From Pseudomonas anguilliseptica (GTDB taxonomy: Bacteria; Pseudomonadota; Gammaproteobacteria; Pseudomonadales; Pseudomonadaceae): a stretch of DNA of 64,000 bases. Position numbers and translations under genes: made by a program. Positions 48,546 through 60,100 of this stretch are shown one piece after another. The stretch lies in the NCBI RefSeq assembly GCF_021375795.1, contig NZ_JAEIOI010000001.1:1426001-1490000 (forward strand), read 5' to 3'. The stretch's first letter is position 1, and each line of letters opens with the position of its first letter. The notes beneath the pieces were generated by a model that saw only the letters and a list, made by a program, of their open reading frames with translations, made no database searches and had not been told where the DNA came from.

Positions 48546-51155
48546 ATGGGCAAATCGCTGGTCATCGTGGAATCCCCGGCCAAGGCCAAGACCATCAACA
48601 AGTACTTGGGCAACGAGTACGTGGTGAAGTCGAGCATCGGCCACATCCGTGACCTACCCACCAGTGGCTCGGCGAGCACCGCCAAGGAGCCCGCCAAGCG
48701 TGGCAAAGCCGCCGCAGGTGAAGCCCCGGCGCTGTCGCCCAAGGAAAAAGCCAAGCGTCAGCTGTTCGCCCGCATGGGTGTTGATCCCGAGCATGGCTGG
48801 AAAGCCAAATACGAAATCCTGCCTGGCAAGGAGAAGGTGGTCGAGGAATTGCGCCGCTTGGCCAAGGATGCTGACACCATCTACCTCGCAACCGACTTGG
48901 ACCGCGAGGGGGAAGCCATTGCCTGGCACCTGCGCGAATCCATTGGCGGCGACGACAGCCGCTACAAGCGCGTGGTGTTTAACGAAATCACCAAAAAAGC
49001 CATTCAGGAAGCGTTCGCCAAGCCGGGTGAGCTGGATATCAACCGAGTCAATGCTCAGCAGGCGCGGCGCTTCCTTGATCGCGTTGTGGGCTATATGGTC
49101 TCGCCGCTGCTGTGGGCCAAGATTGCCCGTGGTCTGTCTGCCGGCCGTGTGCAGTCGGTAGCGGTGAAGCTGGTGGTGGAGCGCGAGAAAGAGATCCGCG
49201 CCTTCGTCCCCGAAGAATACTGGGAAGTGCATGCCGACCTCGGCACCGCCAAAGGCGCTAACGTGCGTTTTGAAGTGGCGCGGGAAAATGGCAATGCCTT
49301 TAAGCCGCTGAATGAAGCGCAGGCCATGGCCGCCTTGGCTGCTCTAAAGGCCTCCAGCTACAGCGTCAGCAAGCGCGAGGACAAACCGACCAGCAGCAAG
49401 CCGTCGGCGCCGTTCATTACCTCCACCCTGCAGCAGGCCGCCAGTAACCGCCTGGGCTTTGGGGTGAAGAAGACCATGATGATGGCCCAGCGTCTGTATG
49501 AGGCGGGTTACATCACTTATATGCGTACCGACTCGACCAACCTCTCGGTCGATGCTGTGAGCATGGTGCGTGGCTTTATTGAAAACGAGTACGGCAAAAA
49601 GTACCTGCCGGCTAACCCGATTGCCTACAGCAGCAAGGAAGGGGCCCAGGAAGCGCACGAAGCGATCCGTCCTTCCGACGTCAACCTCAAACCGACTCAA
49701 CTGTCAGGCATGGAGCGTGACGCCGAGCGCCTGTATGAGCTGATCTGGCGTCAGTTTGTGGCCTGCCAGATGCCGCCGGCCGAATACCTGTCTACCACCG
49801 TTACGGTGACCGCCGCGCAGTTCGAGTTGCGCGCCAAGGGCCGTATCCTCAAGTTTGACGGCTACACGCGTGTGCTGCCGCAACTGAGCAAGCCGGGTGA
49901 CGATGATGTGTTGCCGGAAATGGCTCAGGGCGAAGCGCTCAAACTGGTTAAACTCGACCCCAGCCAGCACTTCACCAAGCCGCCAGCCCGCTATTCGGAA
50001 GCGAGCCTGGTCAAGGAAATGGAGAAGCGCGGTATCGGTCGTCCGTCGACCTATGCAGCGATCATCGGCACCATCCAGGATCGTGGCTACGTGGCGCTGC
50101 ACAACCGCCGGTTCTACTCGGAGAAGATGGGCGACATCGTCACCGAGCGTCTGGCTGAAAGCTTCTCCAACCTGATGGACTACGGCTTTACCGCTGGCAT
50201 GGAAGAGCACCTGGACGATGTGGCCCAGGGCGAGCGTGAGTGGAAGCACCTGCTCGACGAGTTCTACGGTGACTTCAAGAAGAAACTTGAAGTGGCCGAA
50301 GCGGGCGAGGGTGGCATGCGTGCCAACCAGCCGACGCTGACCGATATCGCCTGCCGTGACTGTGGTCGTCCAATGACCATTCGTACTGCCTCCACTGGCG
50401 TATTTCTCGGTTGCTCCGGCTATGCCTTGCCGCCTAAAGAGCGTTGCAAAGCCACCGTTAATCTGGTGCCTGGCGATGAAATCGCTGCTGATGATGAGGG
50501 TGAGTCGGAGTCGCGCGTGCTGCTCGGCAAGCACCGCTGCCCGATCTGCTCGACCGCGATGGACGCCTACCTGCTCGATGAAACCCGCAAGCTGCACATC
50601 TGCGGCAATAACCCGGATTGCAGTGGTTATGAAGTGGAGCAGGGCCAGTACCGCATCAAGGGCTATGAAGGCCCAAGCCTGGATTGCGACAAGTGCGGCA
50701 GCCAGATGCAATTGAAGACCGGGCGTTTTGGCAAGTTCTTTGGCTGCACCAACAGCGAATGCAAGAACACCCGTAAACTGCTGAAGAGCGGTGAAGCTGC
50801 GCCGCCGAAAATGGACCCGGTGAAGATGCCGGAGCTCAAGTGCGAGAAGGTCAACGATACCTACATTCTGCGCGACGGCGCTTCGGGTCTGTTCCTGGCT
50901 GCCAGCCAGTTCCCGAAAAACCGTGAGACGCGTGCACCGCTGGTGATCGAACTGATTCCGCACCGCGATGAGATCGACCCCAAGTACCACTTCCTGCTTG
51001 ATGCGCCGAAGAAAGACCCGCAAGGTCGTGCGGCAGTGATCCGTTACAGCCGCAAGACCAAGGAGCAGTACGTGCAGACCGAGGTCGACGGCAAGCCGAC
51101 CGGCTGGCGTGCGTTCTTTGATGGCGGCAAGTGGAAAGTCGAAGATAAAAGCTGA
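48546..51155 (+). CDS. topA: DNA topoisomerase I
   Basis: 869 residues, type IA topoisomerase. TOPRIM start [20 protein letters not shown] and acidic [14 protein letters not shown]. Active-site Tyr in [14 protein letters not shown] (about 323). Two to three C-terminal zinc-ribbon-like segments with paired Cys ([29 protein letters not shown]) follow. It relaxes negative supercoils. Preceded by a good sigma-70 promoter. Confidence 0.95.
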   Translation: MGKSLVIVESPAKAKTINKYLGNEYVVKSSIGHIRDLPTSGSASTAKEPAKRGKAAAGEAPALSPKEKAKRQLFARMGVDPEHGWKAKYEILPGKEKVVEELRRLAKDADTIYLATDLDREGEAIAWHLRESIGGDDSRYKRVVFNEITKKAIQEAFAKPGELDINRVNAQQARRFLDRVVGYMVSPLLWAKIARGLSAGRVQSVAVKLVVEREKEIRAFVPEEYWEVHADLGTAKGANVRFEVARENGNAFKPLNEAQAMAALAALKASSYSVSKREDKPTSSKPSAPFITSTLQQAASNRLGFGVKKTMMMAQRLYEAGYITYMRTDSTNLSVDAVSMVRGFIENEYGKKYLPANPIAYSSKEGAQEAHEAIRPSDVNLKPTQLSGMERDAERLYELIWRQFVACQMPPAEYLSTTVTVTAAQFELRAKGRILKFDGYTRVLPQLSKPGDDDVLPEMAQGEALKLVKLDPSQHFTKPPARYSEASLVKEMEKRGIGRPSTYAAIIGTIQDRGYVALHNRRFYSEKMGDIVTERLAESFSNLMDYGFTAGMEEHLDDVAQGEREWKHLLDEFYGDFKKKLEVAEAGEGGMRANQPTLTDIACRDCGRPMTIRTASTGVFLGCSGYALPPKERCKATVNLVPGDEIAADDEGESESRVLLGKHRCPICSTAMDAYLLDETRKLHICGNNPDCSGYEVEQGQYRIKGYEGPSLDCDKCGSQMQLKTGRFGKFFGCTNSECKNTRKLLKSGEAAPPKMDPVKMPELKCEKVNDTYILRDGASGLFLAASQFPKNRETRAPLVIELIPHRDEIDPKYHFLLDAPKKDPQGRAAVIRYSRKTKEQYVQTEVDGKPTGWRAFFDGGKWKVEDKS

Positions 51156-51226
51156 TCCAGCGGAACGCGTGCCGGCCATTGTCCGGCGCGCGTATGCTTA
51201 TTCAATCCGCAGTGGAGGGCGCAGCA

Positions 51227-51745
51227 ATGGCCAATGAACTCTATACCCGCACCAATCAGAAAATCTTCTACGCCGGCCTGGCGCTGGAGTCCTGGCGCAA
51301 GGCCGAACAGGCTCAGAGCATGAATGCCCTGGCCTTGATTCAGGCCGAGCGTGAAGCCGCTCTGTTTCATCTCTACGGCGCCTTGTTGGGCTTGTGCCAT
51401 GAGATTGCTGGTTACTACCGCTTGCCGGATAGCGCCGCGCCGCAGGCTGAACGCTTCCTTACTGAGGACGTGTTGCAGGCGGCGCCAAGCCAGGAGTTGG
51501 GTGAGCTAGTCGAATTGGCACAGTCTTCCGGTAGTTGGGTGGCTCATCTGCTCAAGGCCTATGCCGAGCTGTTTCAGCCGCCACAAGCTGGCAAAAAGAC
51601 CAAGGTCGATCCAGCTACGCCATTGATCACGGCGGTCAGTCTGGACGAAGAAGCTGCGCCCTTGGCGCACGAGACGCTTGAGGCCTGGCGTCAGCAGTTG
51701 AAAGCTTTGGCGCAGCGTTTTCGGCAAACCCTGAGCGAGTGGTAA
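51227..51745 (+). CDS. Conserved hypothetical protein (DUF6586-like)
   Basis: 172 residues from ATG 51227 with GGAGG eight bases upstream. It is an all-helical cytosolic protein starting MANELYTRTNQKIFYAGLAL, with no membrane segments. I believe it belongs to a Pseudomonas family listed as DUF6586. Gene order (topA, this gene, small orphan, sulA, lexA) matches PAO1 as I recall it. The function is unknown. Confidence 0.65.
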   Translation: MANELYTRTNQKIFYAGLALESWRKAEQAQSMNALALIQAEREAALFHLYGALLGLCHEIAGYYRLPDSAAPQAERFLTEDVLQAAPSQELGELVELAQSSGSWVAHLLKAYAELFQPPQAGKKTKVDPATPLITAVSLDEEAAPLAHETLEAWRQQLKALAQRFRQTLSEW

Positions 51746-51823
51746 GCCGCTGATTGGACCGGCGGACTAGGGTGAGTTCGGGTCAGCTGTTACACTGTCG
51801 ACCTTTCGTGGAGAGTTAAGCCA

Positions 51824-52057
51824 ATGCCTACATCATTCCTGGAAATTGTCGAGCTGCCCGACGGGCGCATTGCCCTGCGTCGTGCCGAGGATGAAGAGTC
51901 GTTGGTGGTGCTGGATTTTTCTGCCGATGCCAAGGCATTCCTCCAGGGCCAGCACGTTGAAGTAGCCAAGGCCATGCTCAATGTTGGCGTACAGATGGCT
52001 GGGCGTTTGGCTGAGAACAATTTTCAGCAGGAAGAAGGGCCGCGCGTTCTGCATTGA
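51824..52057 (+). CDS. Small conserved hypothetical protein
   Basis: 77 residues: MPTSFLEIVELPDGRIALRR then an acidic helix and VEVAKAMLNVGVQMAG. The sequence suggests a short beta segment followed by a helix. It is a cytosolic protein of unknown function, conserved next to lexA/sulA in pseudomonads as I recall. GGAGAG lies upstream of the ATG. Confidence 0.7.
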   Translation: MPTSFLEIVELPDGRIALRRAEDEESLVVLDFSADAKAFLQGQHVEVAKAMLNVGVQMAGRLAENNFQQEEGPRVLH

Positions 52058-52169
52058 TCGCAGAGTGCTTTCTGGCCCTGAGCTGGTTCGTTCTGCTTGC
52101 CTGAGCTGTTCCCTGCATCAGGTTTCTACTGTCTGGCCCGTACATTCCTTGTGCGTGACCTCAGGCTAA

Positions 52170-52643
52170 TTATCCCAGGCTGATATTCAGGCTTTGCGCC
52201 TTGCCTTGACGAGCTGCTTGCTCAAGCTTCTGCCGTGCTTCACGTTCCAGTGGGTGCAACCAACTGACTACGGTATGACTGCGTCCCAGCGTCAGGGCTT
52301 GCTGTGCCTGCTCCAGTGCACTTTGTTCGCCGCGTGGGTGCAATAGCAGGATGCGTTCGCGGTTTAGGCCTGCTTCGCGCAGCCAAGCCTGGGTAAGGCT
52401 TGAGGGTGGCGCGATCAGGGTTAGCCAGCGTTTGTCGTGGTTGTCGCTAAGTTCACGCAGAATCGGAGCGAGAAGGTTAAGGCAGTGTCCGGCCGGACCG
52501 CGTAGCGATATTTCACTGAAAGCTTCTGTCTCGTCCTGCCAAGGTAATTCCGCGGCTTCGGCAAGCAACGGGTTACTTGCCGAAGCCAGGAAGGCGTCGA
52601 ACAAGGGCAGTTGTGTACGGTTCAGCGAATGCGGGAACTGCAT
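52170..52643 (-). CDS. sulA: SOS cell division inhibitor SulA
   Basis: 157 residues of the SulA/RecA-like fold (ELPWQDETEAFSEISLRG, RWLTLIAPPSSLTQAWL). SulA blocks FtsZ polymerisation during DNA damage. GGAGGAG lies upstream of the ATG. It is 10 bases downstream of lexA, so it is transcribed from the lexA promoter and under LexA control, as in P. aeruginosa. Confidence 0.87.
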   Translation of the reverse strand: MQFPHSLNRTQLPLFDAFLASASNPLLAEAAELPWQDETEAFSEISLRGPAGHCLNLLAPILRELSDNHDKRWLTLIAPPSSLTQAWLREAGLNRERILLLHPRGEQSALEQAQQALTLGRSHTVVSWLHPLEREARQKLEQAARQGKAQSLNISLG

Positions 52644-52653
52644 AACTCCTCCA

Positions 52654-53265
52654 CTAGCGGCGGATAACGCCGACGCTCAAGCCTTCAATGATCAAATCCT
52701 GCTCTTCCAGATTTACTTCGATCGGCGCGAACTCTGGGTTTTCCGCAATCAGCCAGACCTTGTTGCCTTCGCGTTTGAAGCGTTTGACGGTGACTTCGTC
52801 GTCGATGCGCGCCACCACGACCTGGCCGTTGCGGGCTTCACGGGTGGTGTGTACGGCGAGCAGATCACCGTCGAAAATACCGATGTCTTTCATGCTCATG
52901 CCGCGTACACGCAGCAGGTAGTCGGCTCTGGGATGGAAGAACTCCGGGTTGATCCGGCATGATTCCTCGACATGTTGCTGCGCCAGAATTGGCGCGCCGG
53001 CGGCGACTCTGCCGATAACCGGCAAGCCTTCCTCTTCTTCTGCACTGGGCTCGAAGCCGGGGATGCGAATGCCACGCGAAGCGCCCGGGGTCATTTCAAT
53101 TGCACCCTTGCGGGCGAGGGCTTTGAGATGTTCCTCGGCGGCATTGGGCGACTTGAAACCCAGAGCCAAAGCGATTTCAGCCCGGGTAGGCGGATAGCCA
53201 TTGTCTTCAAGGCATTGCTTGATGAAGGCGAGAATTTCAGCTTGGCGCGGCGTCAGTTTTAGCAT
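52654..53265 (-). CDS. lexA: LexA repressor
   Basis: 203 residues. The N-terminal winged-helix DNA-binding domain ([33 protein letters not shown]) and C-terminal S24 peptidase domain are present. The self-cleavage site is VAAGAP (Ala-Gly, about 84-88). The nucleophile Ser is in VRGMSMKD and the general-base Lys in VTVKRF. It represses SOS genes until RecA-stimulated autocleavage. Autoregulated by two LexA boxes. Confidence 0.95.
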   Translation of the reverse strand: MLKLTPRQAEILAFIKQCLEDNGYPPTRAEIALALGFKSPNAAEEHLKALARKGAIEMTPGASRGIRIPGFEPSAEEEEGLPVIGRVAAGAPILAQQHVEESCRINPEFFHPRADYLLRVRGMSMKDIGIFDGDLLAVHTTREARNGQVVVARIDDEVTVKRFKREGNKVWLIAENPEFAPIEVNLEEQDLIIEGLSVGVIRR

Positions 53266-53273
53266 GGTCGGCT

Positions 53274-53289
53274 CTGTTTTTTTGTACAG
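53274..53289. promoter_or_regulatory. LexA box 1 upstream of lexA
   Basis: CTGTTTTTTTGTACAG, the CTG-N10-CAG SOS box, 9-24 bases before the lexA start and overlapping the ribosome-binding region. Confidence 0.75.
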
Positions 53290-53292
53290 TGA

Positions 53293-53308
53293 CTGGAATT
53301 ATATACAG
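53293..53308. promoter_or_regulatory. LexA box 2 over the lexA -10
   Basis: CTGGAATTATATACAG, CTG-N10-CAG, three bases from box 1. On the minus strand it contains TATAAT (53298-53303), so bound LexA would cover the -10. Confidence 0.85.
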
Positions 53309-53325
53309 TGATCAGCGATTGGCAA
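53298..53325 (-). promoter_or_regulatory. Sigma-70 promoter of lexA-sulA
   Basis: On the minus strand TTGCCA (53325-53320), 16 bases, TATAAT (53303-53298). The -10 lies inside LexA box 2. Confidence 0.65.
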
Positions 53326-53475
53326 TCCTTGTGTTCTGATCTCTACTCAATGAGCTTCCCGTCAGTCTGGCGTGCTGCACTGTTACTCGGGCCGCATGCG
53401 GGTCGTCTAGCTTGAGTTGATGCGGCTGTTTGCAGGATGCGTGTGACCACCCGGCCACAAGATGGTTTGCCCGGC

Positions 53476-53505
53476 TTGACAAGGCGGGCGGCTGAAACGT
53501 ATGTT
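53476..53505 (+). promoter_or_regulatory. Sigma-70 promoter of psrA
   Basis: TTGACA, 18 bases, TATGTT. The -10 lies inside PsrA box 1 (53494-53507). Confidence 0.55.
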
Positions 53506-53507
53506 TC
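53494..53507. promoter_or_regulatory. PsrA operator box 1
   Basis: GAAACGTATGTTTC fits the reported PsrA motif (G/CAAAC-N2-4-GTTTG/C). It covers the psrA -10. Confidence 0.75.
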
Positions 53508-53520
53508 AAACAAGTGTTTG
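53507..53520. promoter_or_regulatory. PsrA operator box 2
   Basis: CAAACAAGTGTTTG, a second PsrA-type box, shares base 53507 with box 1. Confidence 0.7.
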
Positions 53521-53537
53521 TTCAGATGAAAAGAGTC

Positions 53538-54245
53538 ATGGCCCAGTCGGAAACCGTTGAACGCATTCTCGATGCGGCAGAACAGCTTTTTGCGGAGAAG
53601 GGTTTCGCAGAAACGTCTCTGCGCTTGATCACCAGCAAGGCCGGCGTCAATCTGGCTGCGGTGAACTATCACTTCGGTTCAAAGAAGGCTCTGATTCAAG
53701 CGGTGTTCTCGCGCTTTCTCGGGCCATTCTGCGTCAGTCTGGAGCGTGAACTGGATCGGCGTCAGGCCAAGCCTGAGGTCAAAGTCAGTCTGGAGGAGTT
53801 GCTCGAGCTGCTGGTCGAGCAGGCGCTGGCGGTGAAGCCGCGTAGTGGTAACGATCTTTCCATCTTCATGCGTCTGCTCGGTCTGGCCTTCAGCCAGAGT
53901 CAGGGCCACCTGCGTAAATACCTGGAAGAAGTCTACGGCAAGGTGTTCCGCCGCTACATGCAGCTTGTTCATGAGGCTGCTCCGCGTATTCCGCCACTGG
54001 AGCTGTTCTGGCGTGTGCACTTCATGCTCGGTGCGGCAGCGTTCAGCATGTCCGGGATCAAGGCTCTGCGTGCGATGTCGGAAACCGATTTCGGTGTGAA
54101 CACCTCGATTGAACAAGTCATGCGCTTGATGGTGCCGTTCCTGGCCGCCGGTATGCGTTCGGAAACCGGCTTGACCGATGAAGCCCTGGCCAGTGCGCAG
54201 CTCAAGCCGCGTACCAAGACCAGCATCACACCCAGCAAAGTTTGA
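53538..54245 (+). CDS. psrA: TetR-family transcriptional regulator PsrA
   Basis: 235 residues from ATG 53538 (MAQSETVERILDAAEQLF), closely matching P. aeruginosa PsrA as I recall it. The helix-turn-helix is in LITSKAGVNLAAVNYHFGSK (about 33-52). PsrA responds to long-chain fatty acids, represses fadBA-type beta-oxidation genes and itself, and activates rpoS in P. aeruginosa. The promoter has two overlapping self-operators. Upstream in-frame starts at 53514 and 53526 lie in or next to the operator and are less likely. Confidence 0.92.
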   Translation: MAQSETVERILDAAEQLFAEKGFAETSLRLITSKAGVNLAAVNYHFGSKKALIQAVFSRFLGPFCVSLERELDRRQAKPEVKVSLEELLELLVEQALAVKPRSGNDLSIFMRLLGLAFSQSQGHLRKYLEEVYGKVFRRYMQLVHEAAPRIPPLELFWRVHFMLGAAAFSMSGIKALRAMSETDFGVNTSIEQVMRLMVPFLAAGMRSETGLTDEALASAQLKPRTKTSITPSKV

Positions 54246-54292
54246 CTGTCACAGGTGGGCTTGGTGGATGCGATCCGCTAAGCTAGCCGCCC

Positions 54293-54817
54293 ATGCGCAC
54301 CCTCGATTTCTTGCATATCTCCCTCGCAGATCAGCGCCTGTATGGCTTTGCCAACGGTCAGCTGCAGTTGCGTCTGGATGTCTCCACGGCCCTCAAGGGT
54401 GCGGGTGAGCAAAATGGCTCCGGCTGTACGCCGCGCGGTTTGCACGTGGTGCGGGCGAAGATCGGTGATGGTTTGCCGAGCGGGGCCGTATTGCGTGGCC
54501 GGCGCTGGACGGGCGAGGTCTGGACGCCGGAATTACATGCGCAATTTCCCGGACGTGACTGGATTCTCACGCGCATTCTCTGGTTGAGCGGTTGTGAACC
54601 TGGGCGTAATCGTCTGGGCGCTGTCGACACCTTTCGTCGTTATATCTATCTGCACGGTACGCCGGACTGCGAGCCCATGGGCGTTGCGCTGTCGCATGGC
54701 TGCGTGCGTCTGCGCAACAGCGATCTGCTGGAACTATTTGCGCGTGTCCCGGTTCAATGTTCGGTACAGATTACTGAGGCGGCCTGCCCCGAGTGGGCCG
54801 CCGCGTCTCTATTTTAA
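54293..54817 (+). CDS. L,D-transpeptidase (YkuD) lacking a signal peptide
   Basis: 174 residues. The YkuD catalytic region is intact: HGTPDCEPMG and SHGCVRLRN, with the nucleophile Cys in HGC and the following Arg. No signal peptide or membrane segment precedes it, and there is no earlier in-frame start, so the product appears cytosolic. That is unusual for an enzyme that normally acts on periplasmic peptidoglycan. It is followed by nagZ within about 10 bases, suggesting a role in muropeptide recycling. I see no good ribosome-binding site before the ATG. Confidence 0.85.
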   Translation: MRTLDFLHISLADQRLYGFANGQLQLRLDVSTALKGAGEQNGSGCTPRGLHVVRAKIGDGLPSGAVLRGRRWTGEVWTPELHAQFPGRDWILTRILWLSGCEPGRNRLGAVDTFRRYIYLHGTPDCEPMGVALSHGCVRLRNSDLLELFARVPVQCSVQITEAACPEWAAASLF

Positions 54818-54826
54818 GGATTGCTT

Positions 54827-56585
<1,759 letters not shown>

Positions 56586-56600
56586 GAAAAGTACGCTGCA

Positions 56601-56633
56601 ATAAAAAGGGCCGCATGATGCGGCCCTTTTTAT
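56601..56633. terminator. Bidirectional terminator between MTIP and csiV genes
   Basis: Perfect palindrome ATAAAAAGGGCCGCA-TGA-TGCGGCCCTTTTTAT, with A and T runs on both sides, in the convergent gap. Confidence 0.9.
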
Positions 56634-56643
56634 TATTTGCGCG

Positions 56644-57183
56644 TTACAGCGGGCTAACGCGAATCAGCAGACCCAGGCTGCCGTTGTCGACAAAGGTCAA
56701 TTCGCCGCTTTTCAGACGGGTGCTCTGCTTGATGCGTTCGCTGTCGCTGAGGATGCCGCTGGCGTCGAACTGGTTGACCCAGATGTCGCTCTCCAGCTCG
56801 ATCAGGCGGCCTTCCTTGAGGCTGATGCGACCTTCTACAGGGTAGTGGCCGAACTGTTCATTGCCGGTGCTGATGGCCACGCTGCTGCTTGCGCCGCCAA
56901 GGCTCTGCGACCAGGCTTGGTGCAAGAGCACTTGATAGCCGCTGGATGGGTTGAGTTTGCCCGCTTCGGCATTCAGCGCTGGGCTGCGGCTGTTGCTGCC
57001 ATCAACTGGCAAGGCATTCTGCGCCCAGTTATCCGGTGGCAGCTGGCCGGCAGAAATTGGCGTGGCGGCCTGGCGGAAGACGATGACTTCAACCTGGTAC
57101 AGGCTGTCAGCCAGGGCGGCAGTGCTGCTGAGCAGGCCCAGCAGGAGAAGCGGCAGCAGGGTCAGGGTGTGAAGTGCGCGCAT
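56644..57183 (-). CDS. csiV: CsiV family protein
   Basis: 179 residues with a signal peptide (LLPLLLLGLLSSTAALA) and the start of the mature region YQVEVIVFRQAATPI, typical of the CsiV peptidoglycan-binding family. In V. cholerae, CsiV helps LpoA/PBP1A respond to D-amino acids. The ATG follows AAGGA. It starts three bases after the mfd stop, as in the usual mfd-csiV arrangement. Confidence 0.8.
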   Translation of the reverse strand: MRALHTLTLLPLLLLGLLSSTAALADSLYQVEVIVFRQAATPISAGQLPPDNWAQNALPVDGSNSRSPALNAEAGKLNPSSGYQVLLHQAWSQSLGGASSSVAISTGNEQFGHYPVEGRISLKEGRLIELESDIWVNQFDASGILSDSERIKQSTRLKSGELTFVDNGSLGLLIRVSPL

Positions 57184-57186
57184 GGG

Positions 57187-60100
57187 TCAGTCCTTTACAG
57201 ATTGCGAAAGTAAGCGCTCGAGCAGGGCTTCGAGGGTGTTGAAACGTTCTTCTGGGCGCTCCATGGGCACCAGGAAGCGGAACAGCGTAGCGCCTTCGAA
57301 CTTGTAGCGGGTCGGTTGGCTCTGGATCAGCTTGATCAGGGTGAGCGGGTCGACACAGGTGTCGGCGGCAAATTCGAGGCGTCCGCCCTGTGGGCCTGCG
57401 TCGATCTTCTTGATCCCAAGCTTTTCGGCCTGTAGCTTGAGCAGGGTGATGCGCACCAGATTCTTGGTCGGCTCGGGCAGCAGGCCAAACCGGTCGATCA
57501 TTTCCACCTGCAGCTCTTTCAGGCCGTCCTCGTCGACGGCGTTGGCGATGCGCTTGTAGAGGATCAGTCGCGCATGCACATCCGGCAGGTAGTCTTCGGG
57601 GATCAGCGCTGGCACGCGCAGGTTGATCTCCGGTCCGCCGCCCAGTGGCTGGTCGAGGTTAGGTTGCTCGCCCTTGCGGATCGATTTCACCGCGCGCTCG
57701 AGCATTTCCATGTAGAGGGTGAAGCCGACGGCCTGAATCTGGCCGCTCTGGCCGTCACCGAGCAACTCACCAGCACCGCGGATTTCCAGGTCATGGGTGG
57801 CCAGCACGAAGCCGGCGCCGAGGTCCTGGGCGTTGCTGATGGCTTCCAGGCGTTTCTGTGCGTCGTCGGTCATCTGCTTGCGCGGCGGTGTCAGCAGGTA
57901 GGCGTAGGCCTGGTGATGGCTACGGCCGACGCGGCCACGCAGCTGGTGCAGCTGGGCCAGGCCAAACTTGTCGGCGCGCTCGATGATGATGGTGTTGGCG
58001 CTCGGCACGTCGATACCGGTTTCGATGATGGTCGAGGCGATCAGCACGTTGAAGCGCTTGTGGTAGAAGTCGCTCATCACCTGTTCCAGCTCGCGTTCGC
58101 GCATCTGCCCGTGGCCGATGCCGATACGCGCTTCCGGCACCAGCTCGGCCAGGTCGGCGGCACACTTCTCGATGGTCTTCACGTCGTTGTGCAGGTAATA
58201 CACCTGTCCGCCGCGCAGCAGTTCGCGCAGCAGGGCTTCCTTGATCGTCGGATTGTTCTGTTCCATGACGAAGGTGCGCACCGACAGGCGGCGCGCTGGC
58301 GGGGTGGCGATGATCGACAGGTCGCGCATGCCCGACACCGCCATGTTCAGTGTGCGCGGGATCGGCGTGGCGGTCAGTGTGAGGATGTCCACCTCGCTGC
58401 GCAGGGCCTTGAGCTGTTCCTTCTGGCGCACGCCGAAGCGATGCTCTTCGTCGATGATGCACAGGCCCAGATCCTTGAAGCGTACATCGTCCTGCAGCAG
58501 CTTGTGGGTACCGATAACGATGTCGATCTTGCCTTCGGCCAGCTTGACTACCGCTTCGTTGACCTCTTTGGCCGATTTGAAGCGGCTCATCACTTCAACC
58601 GTTACCGGCCAGTCGGCGAAGCGGTCGCGGAAACTGTTGTAGTGCTGTTGAGCGAGCAGAGTGGTGGGCACGAGCACCGCGACCTGACGGCCGCTGTGCA
58701 CGGCAATAAAGGCCGCACGCATGGCCACTTCGGTTTTTCCGAAACCAACGTCGCCGCAGACCAGGCGATCCATCGGCTTGGGCGCGAGCATATCGGCCAG
58801 CACCGCTTCGATGGCGCTCTGCTGGTCCGGGGTTTCCTCAAAGGGGAACCCGGCGCTAAAGGTGGCGTAGTCCGCCAGTGGGTCCTTGAAGGCATAGCCT
58901 TCACGGGCGGCGCGGCGGGCATAGATGTCCAGCAGCTCGGCCGCCACATCGCGTACCTGCTCGGCGGCTTTGCGCTTGGCCTTTTGCCAGGTTTCCGAGC
59001 CAAGACGGTGCAGTGGAGCCAGGGCGTCATCGCTGCCGGTGTAGCGGGCGATCAGGTGCAGGCTGGCGACCGGTACGTAGAGCTTGGCTTCCTCGGCGTA
59101 CATTAGGGCGAGGAATTCGGCGGCCTGGCCATCGAACTCCATGGTCACCAAGCCCAGGTAGCGGCCGACGCCGTGGTCAATATGCACCACTGGCGCGCCT
59201 TCGCGCAGCTCGGTGAGGTTCTTGATCACGTTGTCGCCGCCATCGCGCGACTTTTCGCGGCGACGGCGTTGCATGACGCGCTGGCCAAACAGTGGGCTTT
59301 CGGCGATCAGTGCCAGCTCATCGAGTTGCAGGCCTTCATCCAGTGGGGCGATGCAAATACCCAGGCGCTCTTTGCTGGCGGTGAACTCGGGCCAGTCGGC
59401 GACTTCGCGCGGCTTGAGTTTGAGGCGGGCGAGCAGCTCCAGCAGCACTTCACGGCGGCCAGCCGATTCGGCGCAGAACAATACCCGTCCTGGGTACTCC
59501 TCGATAAACCGACGCAGGGCGGCCAGAGGCTCACCGGCCTTGGCCTGGATGGCCAGGTCGGGCAGGGCGCGAGCGTTGAAGCGGGTGCGGCCGACACCTT
59601 CTTCGATGTCATCCTGGCTGGCCACTACCCGTGGCCAGTTTTTCAGGCGGGCAAAGCAGTCTTCCACCGGCAGGAAGATATCCGCCGGCGGCAATAGCGG
59701 CCGCTCAGGATCGACGCGGCGGTCTTCGTAACGGCTGCGCGCATCCACCCAGAACTGTTCGGCGGCCTTCTCGATTCCCGGCAGGGAGAACACCTGGGTA
59801 TCAGCGGGCAGGTAATCGAACAGGGTGGCGGTTTCTTCGAAGAACAGCGGCAGGTAGTACTCGATGCCGGCCGGAGTGATGCCGGTGCTGAGGTCCTGGT
59901 AGATCGGGCAGCGACGGAAATCCACGTCGAAGCGTTCACGGAAGCGTCCGCGAAAGTCGGTGACGGCCTTTTTCTCCAGCGGAAACTCGCGTGCCGGTAG
60001 CAGCTTGATCGAGTCGACCTTGTCGATGGAACGCTGGCTTTCCGGGTCGAAGGTGCGCAGGGTTTCGATCTCGTCATCGAACAGGTCGATGCGGTACGGC

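Noticed and set aside
49704-51179. Minus-strand open frame opposite topA.
   Set aside because: Antisense of topA coding sequence; no supporting start signal or domain.
57574-59106. Plus-strand open frame opposite mfd.
   Set aside because: Arises from codon-usage bias of the high-GC mfd gene; no motif or ribosome-binding site.
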